NCBI RefSeq assembly: GCF_963676685.1
Contig: NC_092356.1
Span: 45,595,601 to 45,659,600, forward strand
DNA from: Mytilus edulis
Taxonomy: Eukaryota > Mollusca > Bivalvia > Mytilida > Mytilidae
Direction of reading: 5' to 3'
DNA length: 64,000 nucleotides
The notes beneath the pieces were generated by a model. That model did not search any database. It saw only the letters and a program-made list of their open reading frames with translations, and had not been told where the DNA came from. The translations under genes were made by a program, and so were the position numbers. Every line of letters begins with the position of its first letter. The stretch's first letter is position 1. Below, piece after piece: positions 30,923-43,599 of the stretch.

Positions 30923-31149
30923 CTTAAAGGGGCCTTAGCTGATTCAAGATCACCGATTTGACTCGAATTCTCATATTTTATTTATAACAATGTAACACGT
31001 TTTTCCAACTACCAACAGTACAAAACAAACAATTTACAGGACATGGTCTCAATAAGATGAAGCTTCGTTACGTCTGAATTTAAGCCAAGACGCCATCTAA
31101 TTTCCTATCGAGTTGACCTTATATGACCATATAGGCGATGTAAACATAA

Positions 31150-31889
31150 TACAATGGAGAAAGGAAATGATGACTGTGTCAAAGCGACAATAACCCGACC
31201 ATAGAGCAGACAACATCCGAAGGCCACCAATAGGTCTTCAATGTAGCGAGAAACTCCCGCACCCGTAGGTGTCCTTCAGATGGACCTTTAAAAAAATGTA
31301 TACTAGCACAGTGATAATAGACGTCATACTAAACTCCGAATTGTACACAAAAAACTGAAATTAAAAATCATACAAGACTAACAAAGGCTCCTGACTTGGG
31401 ACAGGCGCAAAATTGCGGCGGGGTCAAACATATTTATGAGATCTCAACCCTCCTCCTATACATCTAGCCAATGTAGAAAAGTAAACGCATAACAATACGC
31501 ACATTAAAATTCAGTTCAAGAGAAGTCCGAGTCCGATGTCAGAAGATGTACCAAAAGAAAATAAATAAAATGACAATAATACATAAATACGACAACTACT
31601 AGCAGTTAACTGACATGCCAGCTCCATACCTCGATTAAACTTATTGAAAGATTATGTCTTCATCATAGGAATATCAGGCACAATCTCTTCCGTTAGGGGT
31701 TTAGTATCATATTATCATAGAATATATGAGAAGAACATAAATCGTGTCATGCCAACAACTGTTTTTTAAATAAATGTGTTTGGTTCCGATGCAAAGACCC
31801 TATTAGTGAATCAATATTAAAGTCAAAATATGCAATCTTTAATGCCCTGACAACAGTATCGTAACTATATCCCTTCCTAATAAGTCTGT
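31150..31889 (-). mobile_element. 3' part and tail of the inverted Penelope-like family B copy
   Basis: Reverse complement of 13525-14162. Reading the RT frame past its stop, a one-base deletion after LTK (CCTTTA became CTTTA) explains the early end of the open frame. The shifted frame continues with LNRLIRKGYSYDTVV and ends in SLHRN, like the 12751 copy. Confidence 0.75.
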
Positions 31890-32492
31890 TTAAAGTTTTG
31901 TAAGCGTTTGAGGTGAATACTGCCATGTTTGTGCTTTGTTAAGAATATTACCATAAAAGATTGGATGTGAAATACCTGAACGTATAAGATGTCTGCATGT
32001 TGAGTTATATTTACGAATTATTTCCTTATACCGATGATAAAATTCAGTAAATGTTTTGACTAGTTTGTGATATCGAAAACCCTGGTGAAATAATTTTTCA
32101 GTAATACATAACTTTCTCTCGCTAAAATCTAATACGTTGTTAGATACACGAACGAATCGTACAAGTTGAGATATATAAACACCATAAGAGGGTGACAAGG
32201 GAACGTCATCATCTAAAAATGGATAATTAACAATAGGAAATGAAAAATCAACTCTTTTATCATAAATTTTTGTATTAAGCTTCCCGTTAATGATATAGAT
32301 ATCAAGATCGAGGAAAAGGCAGTGGTCATTGTTAGTATTAGCTTTATTTAAAGTAAGTTCAACAGGATAAATTTCTTTAGTAAACACACTGAAATCTTCA
32401 TAATTGAGAGCCAATATATCATCCAAATATCTAAAAGTATTGTTAAATTTTTGGATAAACATGGATATAAATAGATTAAACACCTCGTGCAA
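31890..32492 (-). pseudogene. Penelope-like family B reverse transcriptase, 5'-truncated, frameshifted near its end
   Basis: The minus-strand open frame of 200 codons carries FRYLDDILALN (motif C) and FLDLDIYIINGKLNTKIYDK. It continues with VDFSFPIVNYPFLDDDVPLS, YGVYISQLVRFVRV and LFHQGFRYHKLVKTFTEFYH, nearly identical to the 12751 copy. Motifs A and B are missing (5' truncation). A one-base deletion truncates the C-terminus. The high similarity of the two copies implies they inserted at similar, fairly recent times. This copy sits inside the TTAA-flanked MITE and is therefore younger than it. Confidence 0.8.
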
Positions 32493-33222
32493 TTGGATTT
32501 TTATAGGTCTCTTAAATTTTGTATTATAGATTAAAAATGTATGTTTATCGTTGTTTTTACCTTTATGAGAATGATTTTGTGTGGATCGAATCAGTTAATC
32601 AAATTATTTACCTTTGTTTCACTTTCAATGTTGACATTCTTTTGCTTTAAATAGCCGTACACGGACAATGCATGCGTTATTATATCTCTTTTTACGGGGT
32701 TAAATTGGAGTTCACATGAATACGGATTTAATGAGGTCGAACTATTCACTTGCAAGTAAATAATTCATTATCAATGTTTATTAGCTTAATTTTAAAAAAT
32801 TAAACCATTTTAGCTGATAAAAGCAAAATATTATTTCACTATTTCACTTTCATTAAAGATTGAACAAAAATGATCATACTTTTGATTTTTTATATATCTC
32901 TCGTAGCTAGAGCCCCTTTAAGCTTCTAAGTATTTGAAAGATTATTGTGTATGGTAACGTTCTAACAACGAAATAATTTCGCCGAAAACTTTACACAAAA
33001 AGAGCATTTTAAGTCGCACACAAATAACGACGGCACCAATAAAATGACACTAAAATAATCACTGTTATCAAAAGGCGGGACACACAAATAACTGTGATTT
33101 AAAATATATAAAAATGTAGTAACACTCAAATGATGACGGTTATTTAATAGCAAAGATACAAGAAGTTATAAAAAATACTAAGTTGAGACAATAAATATAT
33201 AAATATATGAAGATGTGATAAT

Positions 33223-33376
33223 AGTTGTCAAAGGTACCAGGATTATAATTTAATACACCAAACACGCGTTTTGTCTACATCAGACGCATTAGTTTCGCTC
33301 AGATCAAAATAGTTATGAAGCCAAACATGTACAAAATCGAAGAACATTGAGTACCCAAAATTCCAAAAAGTTGAAT
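33223..33376 (-). repeat. Hammerhead-bearing dispersed repeat, diverged copy
   Basis: Begins on + with 'TCAAAGGTACCAGGATTATA' and includes 'AAGCCAAACATGTACAAA' and 'CAAAATTCCAAAAAGTTG', in parallel with 48026-48204. The ribozyme part (33255-33299, minus) keeps stem II (GTCT...AGAC) and part of the ACGCG palindrome. The core is mutated (CTAATGC for CTGATGA, AAAA for GAAA), so it is inactive. Confidence 0.7.
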
Positions 33377-34149
33377 TTGTCTTTTAAACAATCTGTTTTT
33401 TTCACAGAAGACACCAATTTTTTATAAGAGTGCCAATCAGACAACTCTCCATTCAAGTCACATTTTGTAAAAGAAAACTAATAACTTCATGTTTACATCG
33501 TATTTAACACCTTCGTATTGAAATGGCATAAGTAAGTCGATATTATTCATTTTAACGGATGATTTGAAAATAAACTGCTGATATATGACATTTCATTCTA
33601 CATTGTAATAATAAAAACTCTTTAAAAAAAATCAGAACAAGTAAGTCTTATATGACTTATGATTTTATTTCAGTCCTTTAGTGATTTGTTTTAAAGAAAT
33701 GCACTCTTCATACAGTATTGTTATTGACGTACGTAGCATATATTTCATTCAAGGTTTTCGATTTTATTTTCATCAAGGACTCATAATACAAAACATGTTG
33801 AAATGATTGACGCACACATACCTAGTAATATACTCAAATATTTAGTATCGATGTTGATAATTAGTCAGTTTATATCTCACAGTTAACTATGTGTGGTGCA
33901 TTTGCATTTTCGTTACATTGAAATACCCTGAATGTATTTTAGATATAAATAATTTATTATTGACATGTTAATATATAAAATATTATTTGAAAAAAATATT
34001 AAAAAATGCAGGTGATTTTTGTTTAATAACGCCCATTTCTTCAATATATTTAAACCTATGTCTTTAATGTTGTTTTCTTAATTTTGGTTCATTACTAATT
34101 TTTTAAGTTTTATGAAGTCAATTTTATATTTATATAGTACACAGTATTG

Positions 34150-34255
34150 TTAAGAACCCCGACTACGGGAGCGCCATTTTCTTACTGGGTTTAAGACCCA
34201 TTAGTGAACTTCGGCTGTCATATTCCCCGTTTTCGTTCTCATGTTATGTGTTTAT
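34150..34255 (+). repeat. Penelope-like family B tail fragment, diverged
   Basis: 'TTAGTGAACTTCGGCTGTCA' and 'CATATTCCCCGTTTTCGTTC' resemble the last part of the family B tail. Confidence 0.45.
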
Positions 34256-35603
34256 ACGTGTTTTCCATCATCATATTTGAAAATATTGAAAATGACGCAA
34301 GATAAAAAGTTTGAATTTATTCTTTGATATCGATTTATTTGATATTTATCTATATATTGATGAATTTTATACATTGAACAAGATGACAATAGATTGATGG
34401 GTAAAAATACAAATATCTGAATCCAGTTCAATTTATTCTTAAATAAGTAGAATTTATTTCAACACATTTTTACGTTGAATAGTGCCCCCATCAAAATCTG
34501 GTAGCCACAATCTAGCCGTGAGTGCGGAAAGTGACTTATCCACCCTCAATTAACCCATCAATCAGTCTTAAAATTTTATAAGTAGTGTCCGCTTTATCTT
34601 ATTCATGAACAAAATGAATTAAAGTACGACTTTTAAGAATAACAACTGGCTTCAGTTACCTCGCTTTGTACTAACTTGTTATATTACAGTTAACAAGACA
34701 TATTTCCTTTGACAAACTTAGTTTGTCCATTAACTCATATTCCAACCTGTTCTCGTTGAATGTTAATAGCTCTGACCTGCACAGATGTTACACCAATACG
34801 ATAACTTACTACACAGCAGCACTCATTTTATTACACGGAATCATTTGTTCTTTATTTGTTGTTAAAAATAGCTCTACATACACTGTAACGGTTACTCTTT
34901 TATTACGAACTTAAAGTAATGGTGGTACATACAACATACTTAAAAGACAACGTTATAAACTTGAATTAAATATATATGAAACGCATGATTTATGGCGTAT
35001 TTGAACATTGGGTCAATGGACCTAAATTGATTTCTAAAGATATGTGTCAACTCTACTGAAAAGAAGAAAACAAAATACCGACATTCGAGGAAAACTGGAG
35101 ATATAAGTCTAAAAATGAGTATTTACTTTTTCTGGATGATATTTCAATGAAACCCAATCAGAAAAGTTTGTATTGTTAATGGAAAGGACATAATCAATAC
35201 ATCTGAATGTGAAATTAAATTATTTGGCTTCTTTGATCTTGTTTAAGGCAAGTGTCTGGGGAACTCCGATCATTTCAAAATAGAACAGATCGGCAAGATG
35301 GGGCGCACATATTCGTTACCATAGGAATGTGGCCAAATTGTTTAAAAAGTAATTGTTTCTTCAAAAAATAGGCTTGTTTGGCATTTTTGATTCCAGTGTT
35401 AGTGGTGAGTGTTTTTTTAGAAGAACCACACGATAAGCGTACACAGTTCAAATCCTTGTTTCTATAATGAGTATTTTGCGTTAACCATTTAAACTGTAGT
35501 TAAAGGGATAACATACTGATTGATATATTTAGATCTAATTTGACATTGAGCTTCATCTTTTGTAAAACAGTCTAAAGTCTATATATAGAAATCATTTGAA
35601 AAC
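34256..35603. other. Non-coding stretch
   Basis: AT-rich, with several short open frames but none with family resemblance. Confidence 0.5.
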
Positions 35604-35870
35604 AATAGATATAGGAAGATGTGATATGAGTGTCAATGAGACAACTTTCCATCCGAGTAACAATTTATAAAAGTAAACCATTATAGGTCAAGGTACGGCT
35701 TTCAACACAGAGCCTTGGCTCACACCGAACAGCAAGCTATAAAGTGCCCCAATTTACTAGTGTAAAACCATTCAAACGGGAAAACCAACGGTCTAATCTA
35801 TATAAAAAAGAGAAAAGAGAAACACGTATGCACTACATAAAGCCTACTATGGAATCGTCTATAAACAAAT
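35604..35870 (-). repeat. Repeat R1, long inverted copy
   Basis: Reverse complement of the copy at 15268-15545. Shared blocks on +: 'GATATGAGTGTCAATGAGAC', 'AAAGTAAACCATTATAGGTC', 'CAGAGCCTTGGCTCACACC' and 'ACCATTCAAACGGGAAAACC', then 'ATCTATATAAAA'. Confidence 0.75.
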
Positions 35871-35959
35871 TGAAAGATGCATATTGCTGCAGTATTATGT
35901 CTATGCACATATGGCATAGTTTGTTTACATATATGTTTTCCTGGTATTACAATTGAACT

Positions 35960-36040
35960 CATCATAGATACCAGAATAAAAGAATTGTAGGCCAGAAGAT
36001 GCACGTTTCATCAACAAGAGTTTCAGTGGCCAAATAATTT
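35960..36040 (-). repeat. Diverged relic of the hammerhead-bearing repeat
   Basis: 'GATACCAGAATAAAAGAATT' then 'GGCCAGAAGATGCACGTTTC' and 'ATCAACAAGAGTTTCAGTGG' line up with 'GGTACCAGGATT...GCCA.ACGCGCGTTTCGTCTAC...GACTCA..AGTG' of the 48 kb copy. The catalytic core is lost. Confidence 0.4.
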
Positions 36041-36049
36041 ATAAAATTC

Positions 36050-36260
36050 CGAAAGGCTTACCGTTCCGTAGCACCTGAGATAACCCCAGTTTTTTGTAGG
36101 GTCCATGTTGCTTAGTCGTTAGTTTTCTATATTGTGTCTCTTGTATTATTATTTGTCTGTTTGTCTTTTCCTTTTTAGCCATGGTGTTGTCAGTTTATTT
36201 TCGATCTTTGGGTTTGACTCTTAATCAGGCATCGTTTGCCCCCTTCGTCATATACCTCAG
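36050..36260 (+). repeat. Orphan Penelope-like family A tail
   Basis: 'TAGCACCTGAGATAACCCC', 'TTGCTTAGTCGTTAGTTTTC', 'TTTTTAGCCATGGTGTTGTC' and 'CTTCGTCATA' match the tail after the RT at 44258. Confidence 0.65.
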
Positions 36261-36879
36261 GTTATTTATTCCGGAGTATATATCACAAATTAGTGTACAG
36301 GATAATTACTCACGAGATGGCTTACTTTTTCATTCGTAAATCAATACTCCTTCTTAATTTAAATTCAATGATATCCTGGCTTTGAATTTCATGCATCTAT
36401 GATAAACATTTTTATAAGATATTGATATTTTATTTGACCTATTAGGTGCGGCCTGCTATTCCGTTTTCGAATAATATGGCTACTAAGGTATTTTCAAAGC
36501 CGACGACGATGTGTATGTGTGGTCCACAGATTTAGTTACATCATGCTTATGTTACATAAATGATATGCATTCAATCATTATCCTGCTTATTTTTAACTAC
36601 TTTGGCACGAAAATCTGAAACCAAACAGAACATAGCTGTGAATAAAAGATTATTCAACTGATGCATCAATTTTATCCCACTGTTTCATTTCTTTTGTGTC
36701 CTTTTTTGATAAATCAGATACTACTTTGTATGCGTAATTTACCGTTATCGTAAGATTGTGTTTTTTCTAAACCGCGTGTTTTTTTAAGTTCAAACAGTGC
36801 AAATCAATAATAAAGAAAAATTGGAAGGTTGCGTGATTCAGATAATGACGATTACAAAAACGTTTCGTTTAGTGAACCA

Positions 36880-37060
36880 GTTTGTATATTTATATGGTAT
36901 ATAGTCCTGATGAAGTTAAATCGAGAAAAGCGGGTCGAGCGCATGCCATGTATACAGTTTTCATTTTTACACCACTATGTCGATACCGGTTTTGCTCGAC
37001 TATCAGTATCTGAGGGTATCATCAGCAATAGTCATACCTCGGTACGTAATGACATGAAAT
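36880..37060 (+). repeat. Short hairpin-containing repeat (also near 50.77 kb)
   Basis: 'CCTGATGAAGTTAAATCGAG' then 'AAAAGCG...GCGCATG' has a diverged relative at 50760-50810 ('GTGATGCTAAATCCAG', 'AAAAGCGCTTCGGACGCATG'). The inner part folds as a small hairpin. It resembles but does not fit a hammerhead. Confidence 0.4.
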
Positions 37061-38654
37061 ATAACTGACTGTTTTTAACTTGTCCGTTATTAATCATGTT
37101 AATTTAGAATGAATCGAGAAAACTAGGGTTTCAACTCCCTCAGGCAGAGTTCACCATATAAGGATTTGACTATTATGTTTTGGTCCGTTTTGGTAATGTA
37201 CCCTGACTGTTTCGCACCTTTAACATCCGTGGCTTTCAAATATTAGGCTTGATATATTAGTATATCAAGTAAAGGGCTTTTGACACATAAAGTTTATAGA
37301 GTGTTTTCTGGTTTTTCTGGAAACATCTTTAGCTAATGTTTGTCCAATAATGCATACTCCGTTTTTTTAATAATATGCAGCCATTAAAATATAATAAAAT
37401 AGCTTAGATTCTTAGAGTTCTTGATTATATATGACTACGTTAATTCATAATCAAGAGACTGAGGAATTTGCAAACATTTTTGGATAAAGTGTAGAACATT
37501 AAAGTTTAAATTTATTTCAGATTCGATTCATAAAACCCGTATGCATCCACTATAAGGTTGAATTTTCTTTTTAACATAATCCTTGTTCTTTTGATTTATA
37601 AAAATAGCTAAAACGGACATTTTAATAGCTGAAAACTGTCTAAACACATTGTATAAGATAGAAAGCCATTATTGGTTATTTTTAATTCCTTCAACATGCG
37701 AAGCTCCCGTCACCGAAAGGCTTTAACATTTTGTGTTTAGCATATTGACTTCACAATGATATTCCAGGATTTTCCAGAATGTTTTGCAGAATATTCGCCG
37801 TTGAATTTTGAACTGTTTAATTTGGTAAAAGATATAGTTTGCATTTTGATATTTTTATTAATATTTCATTCATATTCAAAACAACAAAACAAAATTACAA
37901 CACTTTTAAGTAGTGATATGTTAAAGGTGGGTTGACAAAAATAAGAGCGGAACATTAAGACTGCCAAAGGAAACACATGGTATTGTCCCCTTTTCGAATG
38001 CTCTGTTTAAAAAATTCTAATGAAATATTAACATTATTTGTCTGCCGATAATAAGGAAAATAGCTTTATAGCAAGTAATACAAATTCAGTAAAAGTTTAC
38101 AACAAAAATATATTTCTATTTCTTATAGGATTTTTCGAAACCATGTCGTGGGAAATAGATATATATTGTCATACTTAGTTCTTTCGATATAAAGGTCATG
38201 TTTCGGATCATTTAAAATTCAACCGTGCAAAGGATTCTGTTTGAAAGGGTAACAAATTGAATTTTTCATATTTTAGATATTAATTTTCAAAAACACTATG
38301 GTGCCTTTTTTTAGGTGTACAACTTTTAAAGCATGAAAATTAGATTAATGTGATTTTAACTTTTATTAAATATACAGAATACTATCCGTAAATAAGTTAT
38401 ACTTTATTGTTACAATAACAACAAAAATAATATTATATTCTATAGATTTAAGAATATCTCGTTGCAATCAGGAATTAGATGATCGATTGTTACAATGTCC
38501 AAGTTTTCTAACTTACCAGTAACATGTTGCTGATATCATATTAGTTAATTGTTTTCATCAACGCCATTTAAAGTCTGTTGGATGGTTGTTTCCCTGGCAA
38601 TCAAAGTTAATGTCATTATTTCCATTTTTAAGTCAGTGCCTGATTTTTTTTGTC
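37061..38654. other. Non-coding stretch
   Basis: AT-rich. A small perfect palindrome TTGATATATTAGTATATCAA lies at about 37249-37269. No gene recognised. Confidence 0.5.
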
Positions 38655-38870
38655 GACTCTTCTTCTTGCTTACCCTTCCGGGAGACATGAGATCACCCCC
38701 AGTTTTTGGTGGAGTTCGTGTTGCTTAGTCTTTATTTTTCTATGTTGTGTCTTCTGTATTATTATTTGTCTGTTTGTCTTTCTATTTTTCGCCTTGGCGT
38801 TGTCAGTTTAATTCCAATCTATGATTTTGACTGTCCCTGTGGTATCTTTCGTCCCTCTTTCGTATATATG
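38655..38870 (+). repeat. Orphan Penelope-like family A tail
   Basis: 'CTTACCCTTCCGGGAGACAT', 'GAGATCACCCCCAGTTTTTG', 'GTTCGTGTTGCTTAGTCTTT' and 'TTGGCGTTGTCAGTTTAATT' match 45325-45480. Confidence 0.75.
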
Positions 38871-39429
38871 TCGCCACCATTTTTATTTGCAATGAAACAA
38901 ATGTCTCTGGTTTGATCTCATCTTTGTGTTTACATGTCCCAAATTTTTTTCTGATCAAAACACAAAACCTGATATGTACAAAACCACTAATAGTAATCAT
39001 ATCTGTGCGAAAACAGAAACTCTGCTTTATTTCAGAGGTAATGAAAATATAAATTGTATTCATAAATTTCATGCACCTTATTTTGAGAAAAATTTATATT
39101 ATAGAGAATGGACAAAATGTTAATGATTAATATATTCGTGGCATTGAAATAAAAAATAAGAGGACTATTTGTCATGTACGAATTAAACCTCATATATCTT
39201 AACACAGAAAGTAAAGTATGACAATTCATTCTTTAAGGTACTTGTAATTTGACACTAATAAATACTTTTCAGTCAAGTCGTAATGTCAGTAAGTAAACAA
39301 TTTGTTTTAACTAATATTTCAACATAGTGTGTTACCAACAATTGGTGTATTCATTTTCATCCGCGAAAAGAGGTTCACCATTTTATTATGTCTGTTTTGT
39401 TAACGCATCGTTGTAAATATTACGAAATT

Positions 39430-39720
39430 TGATGAGACTGTCGTACAAGTGAGAGGTTTAGCGCTATAAAACCAGGTTCAATCCACCATTTTCTGCATTT
39501 AAAAATGCCTGTACCAAGTCAGGAATATGACAGTTGATGTGTTTTGCCATTTGATTTAGCCATTTGATTAGGGACTTTCCGATTGAATTTTTCTCGGAGT
39601 TCAGTATTTTTGTAATGGGAAAATGTCTGTCCAGAGTTTGGAATATAACAGCTCTTTTCCGTTCGTTTGCTTTATTTGAGTTTTTGATTTTGCCATCAAA
39701 CACATCAAACGAATAGTTTA
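39430..39720 (+). repeat. Repeat R4, rearranged copy
   Basis: 'GAGACTGTCGTACAAGTGAG', 'GCGCTATAAAACCAGGTTCA' and 'TCTCGGAGTTCAGTATTTTT' match the 18.4 kb copy. A second, partial piece follows, so the copy is internally rearranged. Confidence 0.7.
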
Positions 39721-40154
39721 TAACTGTCATTTTCTAAACATAACAACTTAATCCAATGTACGATTTATGAAGTCATAAAATCATGAATTGGTCAAAGTTA
39801 TCTAATTTTAATCTGCATTCTGAAATGATATCGTCATTCTTAAAAGATTTCAGATCCTTCGATTTTCATAACTGTGTCTTAAATGTCTTAAATTACTATA
39901 TGCTTAGTCTGAACCGTCTTAACGTTGTCCTAATTTGTCTTAACACAGTTTCAACTTTCTTTACATTATCTTATTTTGATTCTACATACTAACATTGTTT
40001 CAACTTGTCTCAACACATTCTTAATAGTCGTTTAATTGTTGAATTTATCTCTACACATGGTGATCATTTTAACGAGAACACAGGAGTCCTAAATCGGTAT
40101 GATACTGTCTGGAATCATTTCACACAGTCTGAACTCTTTCTGAAACACTCGTCC

Positions 40155-40240
40155 CTTGGTTTTAGTTTGTGACCCGGAATTGTTTCCTCTCAATCCATAT
40201 ATGACTTTCGAACAGCGGTATACACCTTAATTGATACATA
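40155..40240 (+). repeat. Repeat R5 fragment
   Basis: 'TTTGTGACCCGGAATTGTTT' and 'GACTTTCGAACAGCGGTATA' match the ends of 28120-28345 and 52660-52840. Confidence 0.55.
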
Positions 40241-41984
40241 TATCCTGACTGTTTGAATGTATTCTGTAGCAGAAAATATATAATGTTCTCTGACGTCGAC
40301 TCATTAAATTAGGACCAATATGCAAAACCCAAATAGCATGATTTTTGTATGAATAAAGTTTTAATAGAATACGAGAATAAGCTGATATTTGTTTTTTTAA
40401 TTAACAAAACACATATAACACGCATTCGGGATAAGCTAAGCAAAATGCAAATTTACTTATTTGAAACATTGGGCAATTAACAAAATTCTGTTACCTTCGT
40501 TTTCAGTGTTTAAACATAATATTTATCGCTTTTTCATTTTAACTTCATTTAAAGAATAAACTAACCAATTGTGTCTACTATTATCTTATAAAATATCAAA
40601 TATCAAATATGTCTATTTCTTACAATCATAACTTGGTTTATGATGTAAGCAATGCCATAACCAATTTAAATATCGTGAGTAAAATTTCCGATTTAAACAT
40701 AGTTGGAGACGCTTACAACTTTTGACGAACAGGTCTCAATTCTATAAGAGTTCCTTGAATTCACTCAGCTTTGGTACCCTGATTTGATAATATATTAACG
40801 AGATTTAACATTGATAACCTACTAACGCCTTAACTAACTTATAATTATTTTATATCTGCATGATTATAAAACTCATGTTTCGATATGAATCATCTACACT
40901 TTTACAATTAAATATACTGTTTATCTAAATAAACAACTGATATAAAATGTTTCAACTGGAAAAAGGAAAGAAAACAAATGTTTCCAATAATTATTAACAC
41001 AGGGTTTAACGTATAGTAACAGTATTCTTGTTTTGTTATGTCATTGCAAAATAATACTTTTGATTTTATTGAAGCCGAAAAGACTTCTAGCTTAAAAAAA
41101 TCATGCCCCCTAAAATAGATTGCCCGAAAATTCAAATCAAAATAATCGCACAAACAAACGATAGTCTCATTTCAAGAAATTCAAAACTTTGTGTATTTGT
41201 TGAGACAAATTAAGAATGTTAAAAATATTGGGGAAACAAATATATCAGAAGATAAAGAATAAGTTGAGACAAACAAATGATTAAACGGAAAACACATATT
41301 TACAATTCATGTGACATTTTGCAAATCAAATCCGTCTAAATTTGACTACAGCCGACAGAAATTAATCATTTTACACACAAAAAAACAAGAAAGAAACTGT
41401 TTGCCCATGATAATCTAAGCTGAGACAGTTTTATGATGATTTGAATAAGATTGGCCCAAATCTGACGGGATCATTCTGCGAGCATCATACTTCTATTTTC
41501 CCTCAAATTACGAATACAAAAAAGGGAGGGGGAAGCATAGTTAAACTTCATTAAATGAAAATTGATTTTTGATAAAATGTTCTTTAAAATTTTCGGGTAA
41601 AAGTTTTTTCTGATGTTCGAATAAGCAATTAATTTTCTTGACACTATGTATACTATCATATAAACATTACACACGCATTTGTCAATTCATTGTGACCCAA
41701 GTGATTGCTCGTCAGAGTAAAATTTTTATAATATTTACATACTACATGTACGAACTTTGAAATATATCATGTTTAACACAATGATTACCAGGATATCAAT
41801 GCAGCTGGTAGTGATACCTGAGCTATTTGTTTGTCTTTGTAGTATTTTTAGAAACACAGTTGGAACGACCTTCGTATCCTTAATTACTGTAAAATTTAAA
41901 ACAAACCGATCTTCTCACTTTGTCAAAAAGAGGTGAAAGATACCACAGGTATAATAAAACTCATCTATAAAATCATGCGGACAA
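40241..41984. other. Non-coding stretch
   Basis: AT-rich. No recognisable gene, array or inverted repeat. Confidence 0.5.
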
Positions 41985-42130
41985 TTCAATGACAACCCAA
42001 TAAAAAAAGTAAAATTACAAAAATACTGACTCCGAGGAAAATTCAAAACGGAAAATTACCGATCAAATGACAAAATCAAGTGATAAAACACCGAAACAGT
42101 TTACCAAAAAACACATACACAACTGGAGAC
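41985..42130 (-). repeat. Repeat R4, inverted partial copy
   Basis: 'AAAATACTGACTCCGAGGAA' and 'AATTCAAAACGGAAAATTAC' are the reverse complement of the R4 segment 'CTCGGAGTTCAGTATTTT'. Confidence 0.55.
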
Positions 42131-42149
42131 TGTGATCTAATGTGTTACG

Positions 42150-42515
42150 TAAAAGCCTATCCTGATCCACCTTGTTGTATCCGTCGTGTTGCTCAGTTAA
42201 GAACAAACCTTGTGATAAATCTGGTAGGACACATCAGAAGACAATGATACATGATCGTGGTTCCAACAATTAAACATATTTGTATAGTCATTTTTAATCC
42301 AAATATTTCATAATGTCGTCCATAACATATGCGAAGGTATGATTTCAACTTCACCAATTGGAACTCTTAGTTCAATAGATGTATGTGAAGCAAATGAATA
42401 ACTATATGACGAACAAGCTCTGAAGTACCGTATTCACTCCATATGCAGGTGCTGCCAGCGTGTCGCTTTACAAAAACGGAAAGTTCATATTAAGGAAGCT
42501 GATATCATAACATAT
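42150..42515 (-). pseudogene. Penelope-like family A relic, inverted
   Basis: The minus strand holds 'GCAGCACCTGCATATGGAGT' and 'TTGAACTAAGAGTTCCAATT', then 'GGTGAAGTTGAAATCATACC' and 'GTTATGGACG'. These line up with 44985-45145 of the family A RT (encoding PAYGVYIS..., NQEFQMVKLKS). The tail landmark 'ATCCGTCGTGTTGCTCA' follows at about 42179-42197. It is short, frameshifted and inactive. Confidence 0.65.
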
Positions 42516-43105
42516 TCCTTAAATCTATTATTACAGTTGGTTCCGTTTCTAATATACATAAAATGGTTGCTATCACATAATACATCTTAAAACTATTCAA
42601 AATTTAAGTATACATTGAATGACATTTTTAAATGTCCATTAGATACACATAACGCATAATGGTAAAACCACCTTTTGGTTATGGAATATCGACATTATAA
42701 AGTAGTAAATATAAACCTTTATATATTGGAATCATATGAAATACAAATATCTAGTTCACTCACATTTTCATGTCTATTTTCACAAATAGAAGAAGATAAA
42801 GTTATGAAAAGAGAGTTCCCTAATTAAGATGCAAATTTTATTATAATTGCAAGATATAATATTTATATCATTACAGGTATGATATCTTTGACACATTACA
42901 TAAACAACGGTATTTAACTTTGAGACTTTATGTCGTGGGAAAGAATCATTTTATATGAACATTTCTAAAGGAAATACATTTTTAATTTGTAAATGGAACT
43001 TGTCATATTAACTCATAAAATCTTCTTCACATTCAAGTTAATTAGTTTTTAGATAATGTTTGGTAACGTCTTTTTAGTTTGATTTTTTTTTTATAAATGT
43101 ATGAA

Positions 43106-43300
43106 CTAGAAGAGAATGAAAGAACAGATGAAGAGGTTTAAAAAATTAAAATATGTATGATGGCTATATCTATATATAAATAGGGCAATACGATTTCGAG
43201 ATTTCAGTTCAGAAATGTTAGTTATGGTGTCTTTATGAAGTCGTACAAATTGTGAAGTTAGGCAATTGACATAATAATTGTTATTTTTTGTAAATATACA
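43106..43300 (-). pseudogene. Possible degraded Penelope-like reverse transcriptase fragment
   Basis: The minus frame reads YYVNCLTSQFVRLHKDTITN then ISELKSRN. This parallels YGVYISQLVRFARVCNNVLD and FNERN of family B. The DNA 'AAGTCGTACAAATTGTGAAG' also resembles 'AATCGTACAAGTTGAGATAT' at 32157. The similarity is weak. Confidence 0.35.
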
Positions 43301-43344
43301 TGTTATGAGCCAAAAGACCTTATTTATCCTAACAGACTTGTAAT

Positions 43345-43590
43345 CCTTACAAAACAATGCTCCTACACAATTATGAGGAAGCACGACAGCAAACGCCACA
43401 CACTATGTAGGTTCTACGGTCATCATCACAAATTTGTTGACCGATTATTGGAATGGTATCACAACTTATTGTTTGATCAAACCGTGCTCCTTACAAAAAA
43501 AAACCTGCAAAATTATGAGAATGCACGACAGAAATCGGTACACACTATGTAAGTTCTATGATCAAAATGCAAAACAAACGTTCATCAAGT
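43345..43590 (+). repeat. Imperfect ~145-bp-spaced direct duplication
   Basis: Segments near 43365-43430 and 43510-43575 share 'AATTATGAG.A.GCACGACAG' and 'ACACACTATGTA.GTTCTA'. The first also carries 'GGTTCTACGGTCATCATCAC', resembling the C-terminal part of the family A RT. It is probably a duplicated relic. Confidence 0.45.
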
Positions 43591-43599
43591 CATAAAGTT

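Larger units (their letters stand above)
30928..32917. mobile_element. TTAA-flanked (piggyBac-like) MITE, interrupted by a Penelope-like insertion
   Basis: The left end is AGGGGCCTTAGCT (30928) and the right end AGCTAGAGCCCCT (to 32917). They are imperfect inverted repeats, each directly bounded by TTAA (30924-30927 and 32918-32921). A TTAA duplication is the hallmark of piggyBac-type elements. The MITE's own sequence occupies about 30928-31145 and about 32590-32917. The part in between is the inverted Penelope-like family B copy. The element alone would be ~550 bases with no transposase. Confidence 0.75.

Noticed and set aside
36895-36945. CTGATGAAG...GAGAAAAGCG as a second hammerhead
   Set aside because: Stem II and stem I do not pair, and no cleavage triplet stands in the right place. 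The relative at ~50770 is no better.
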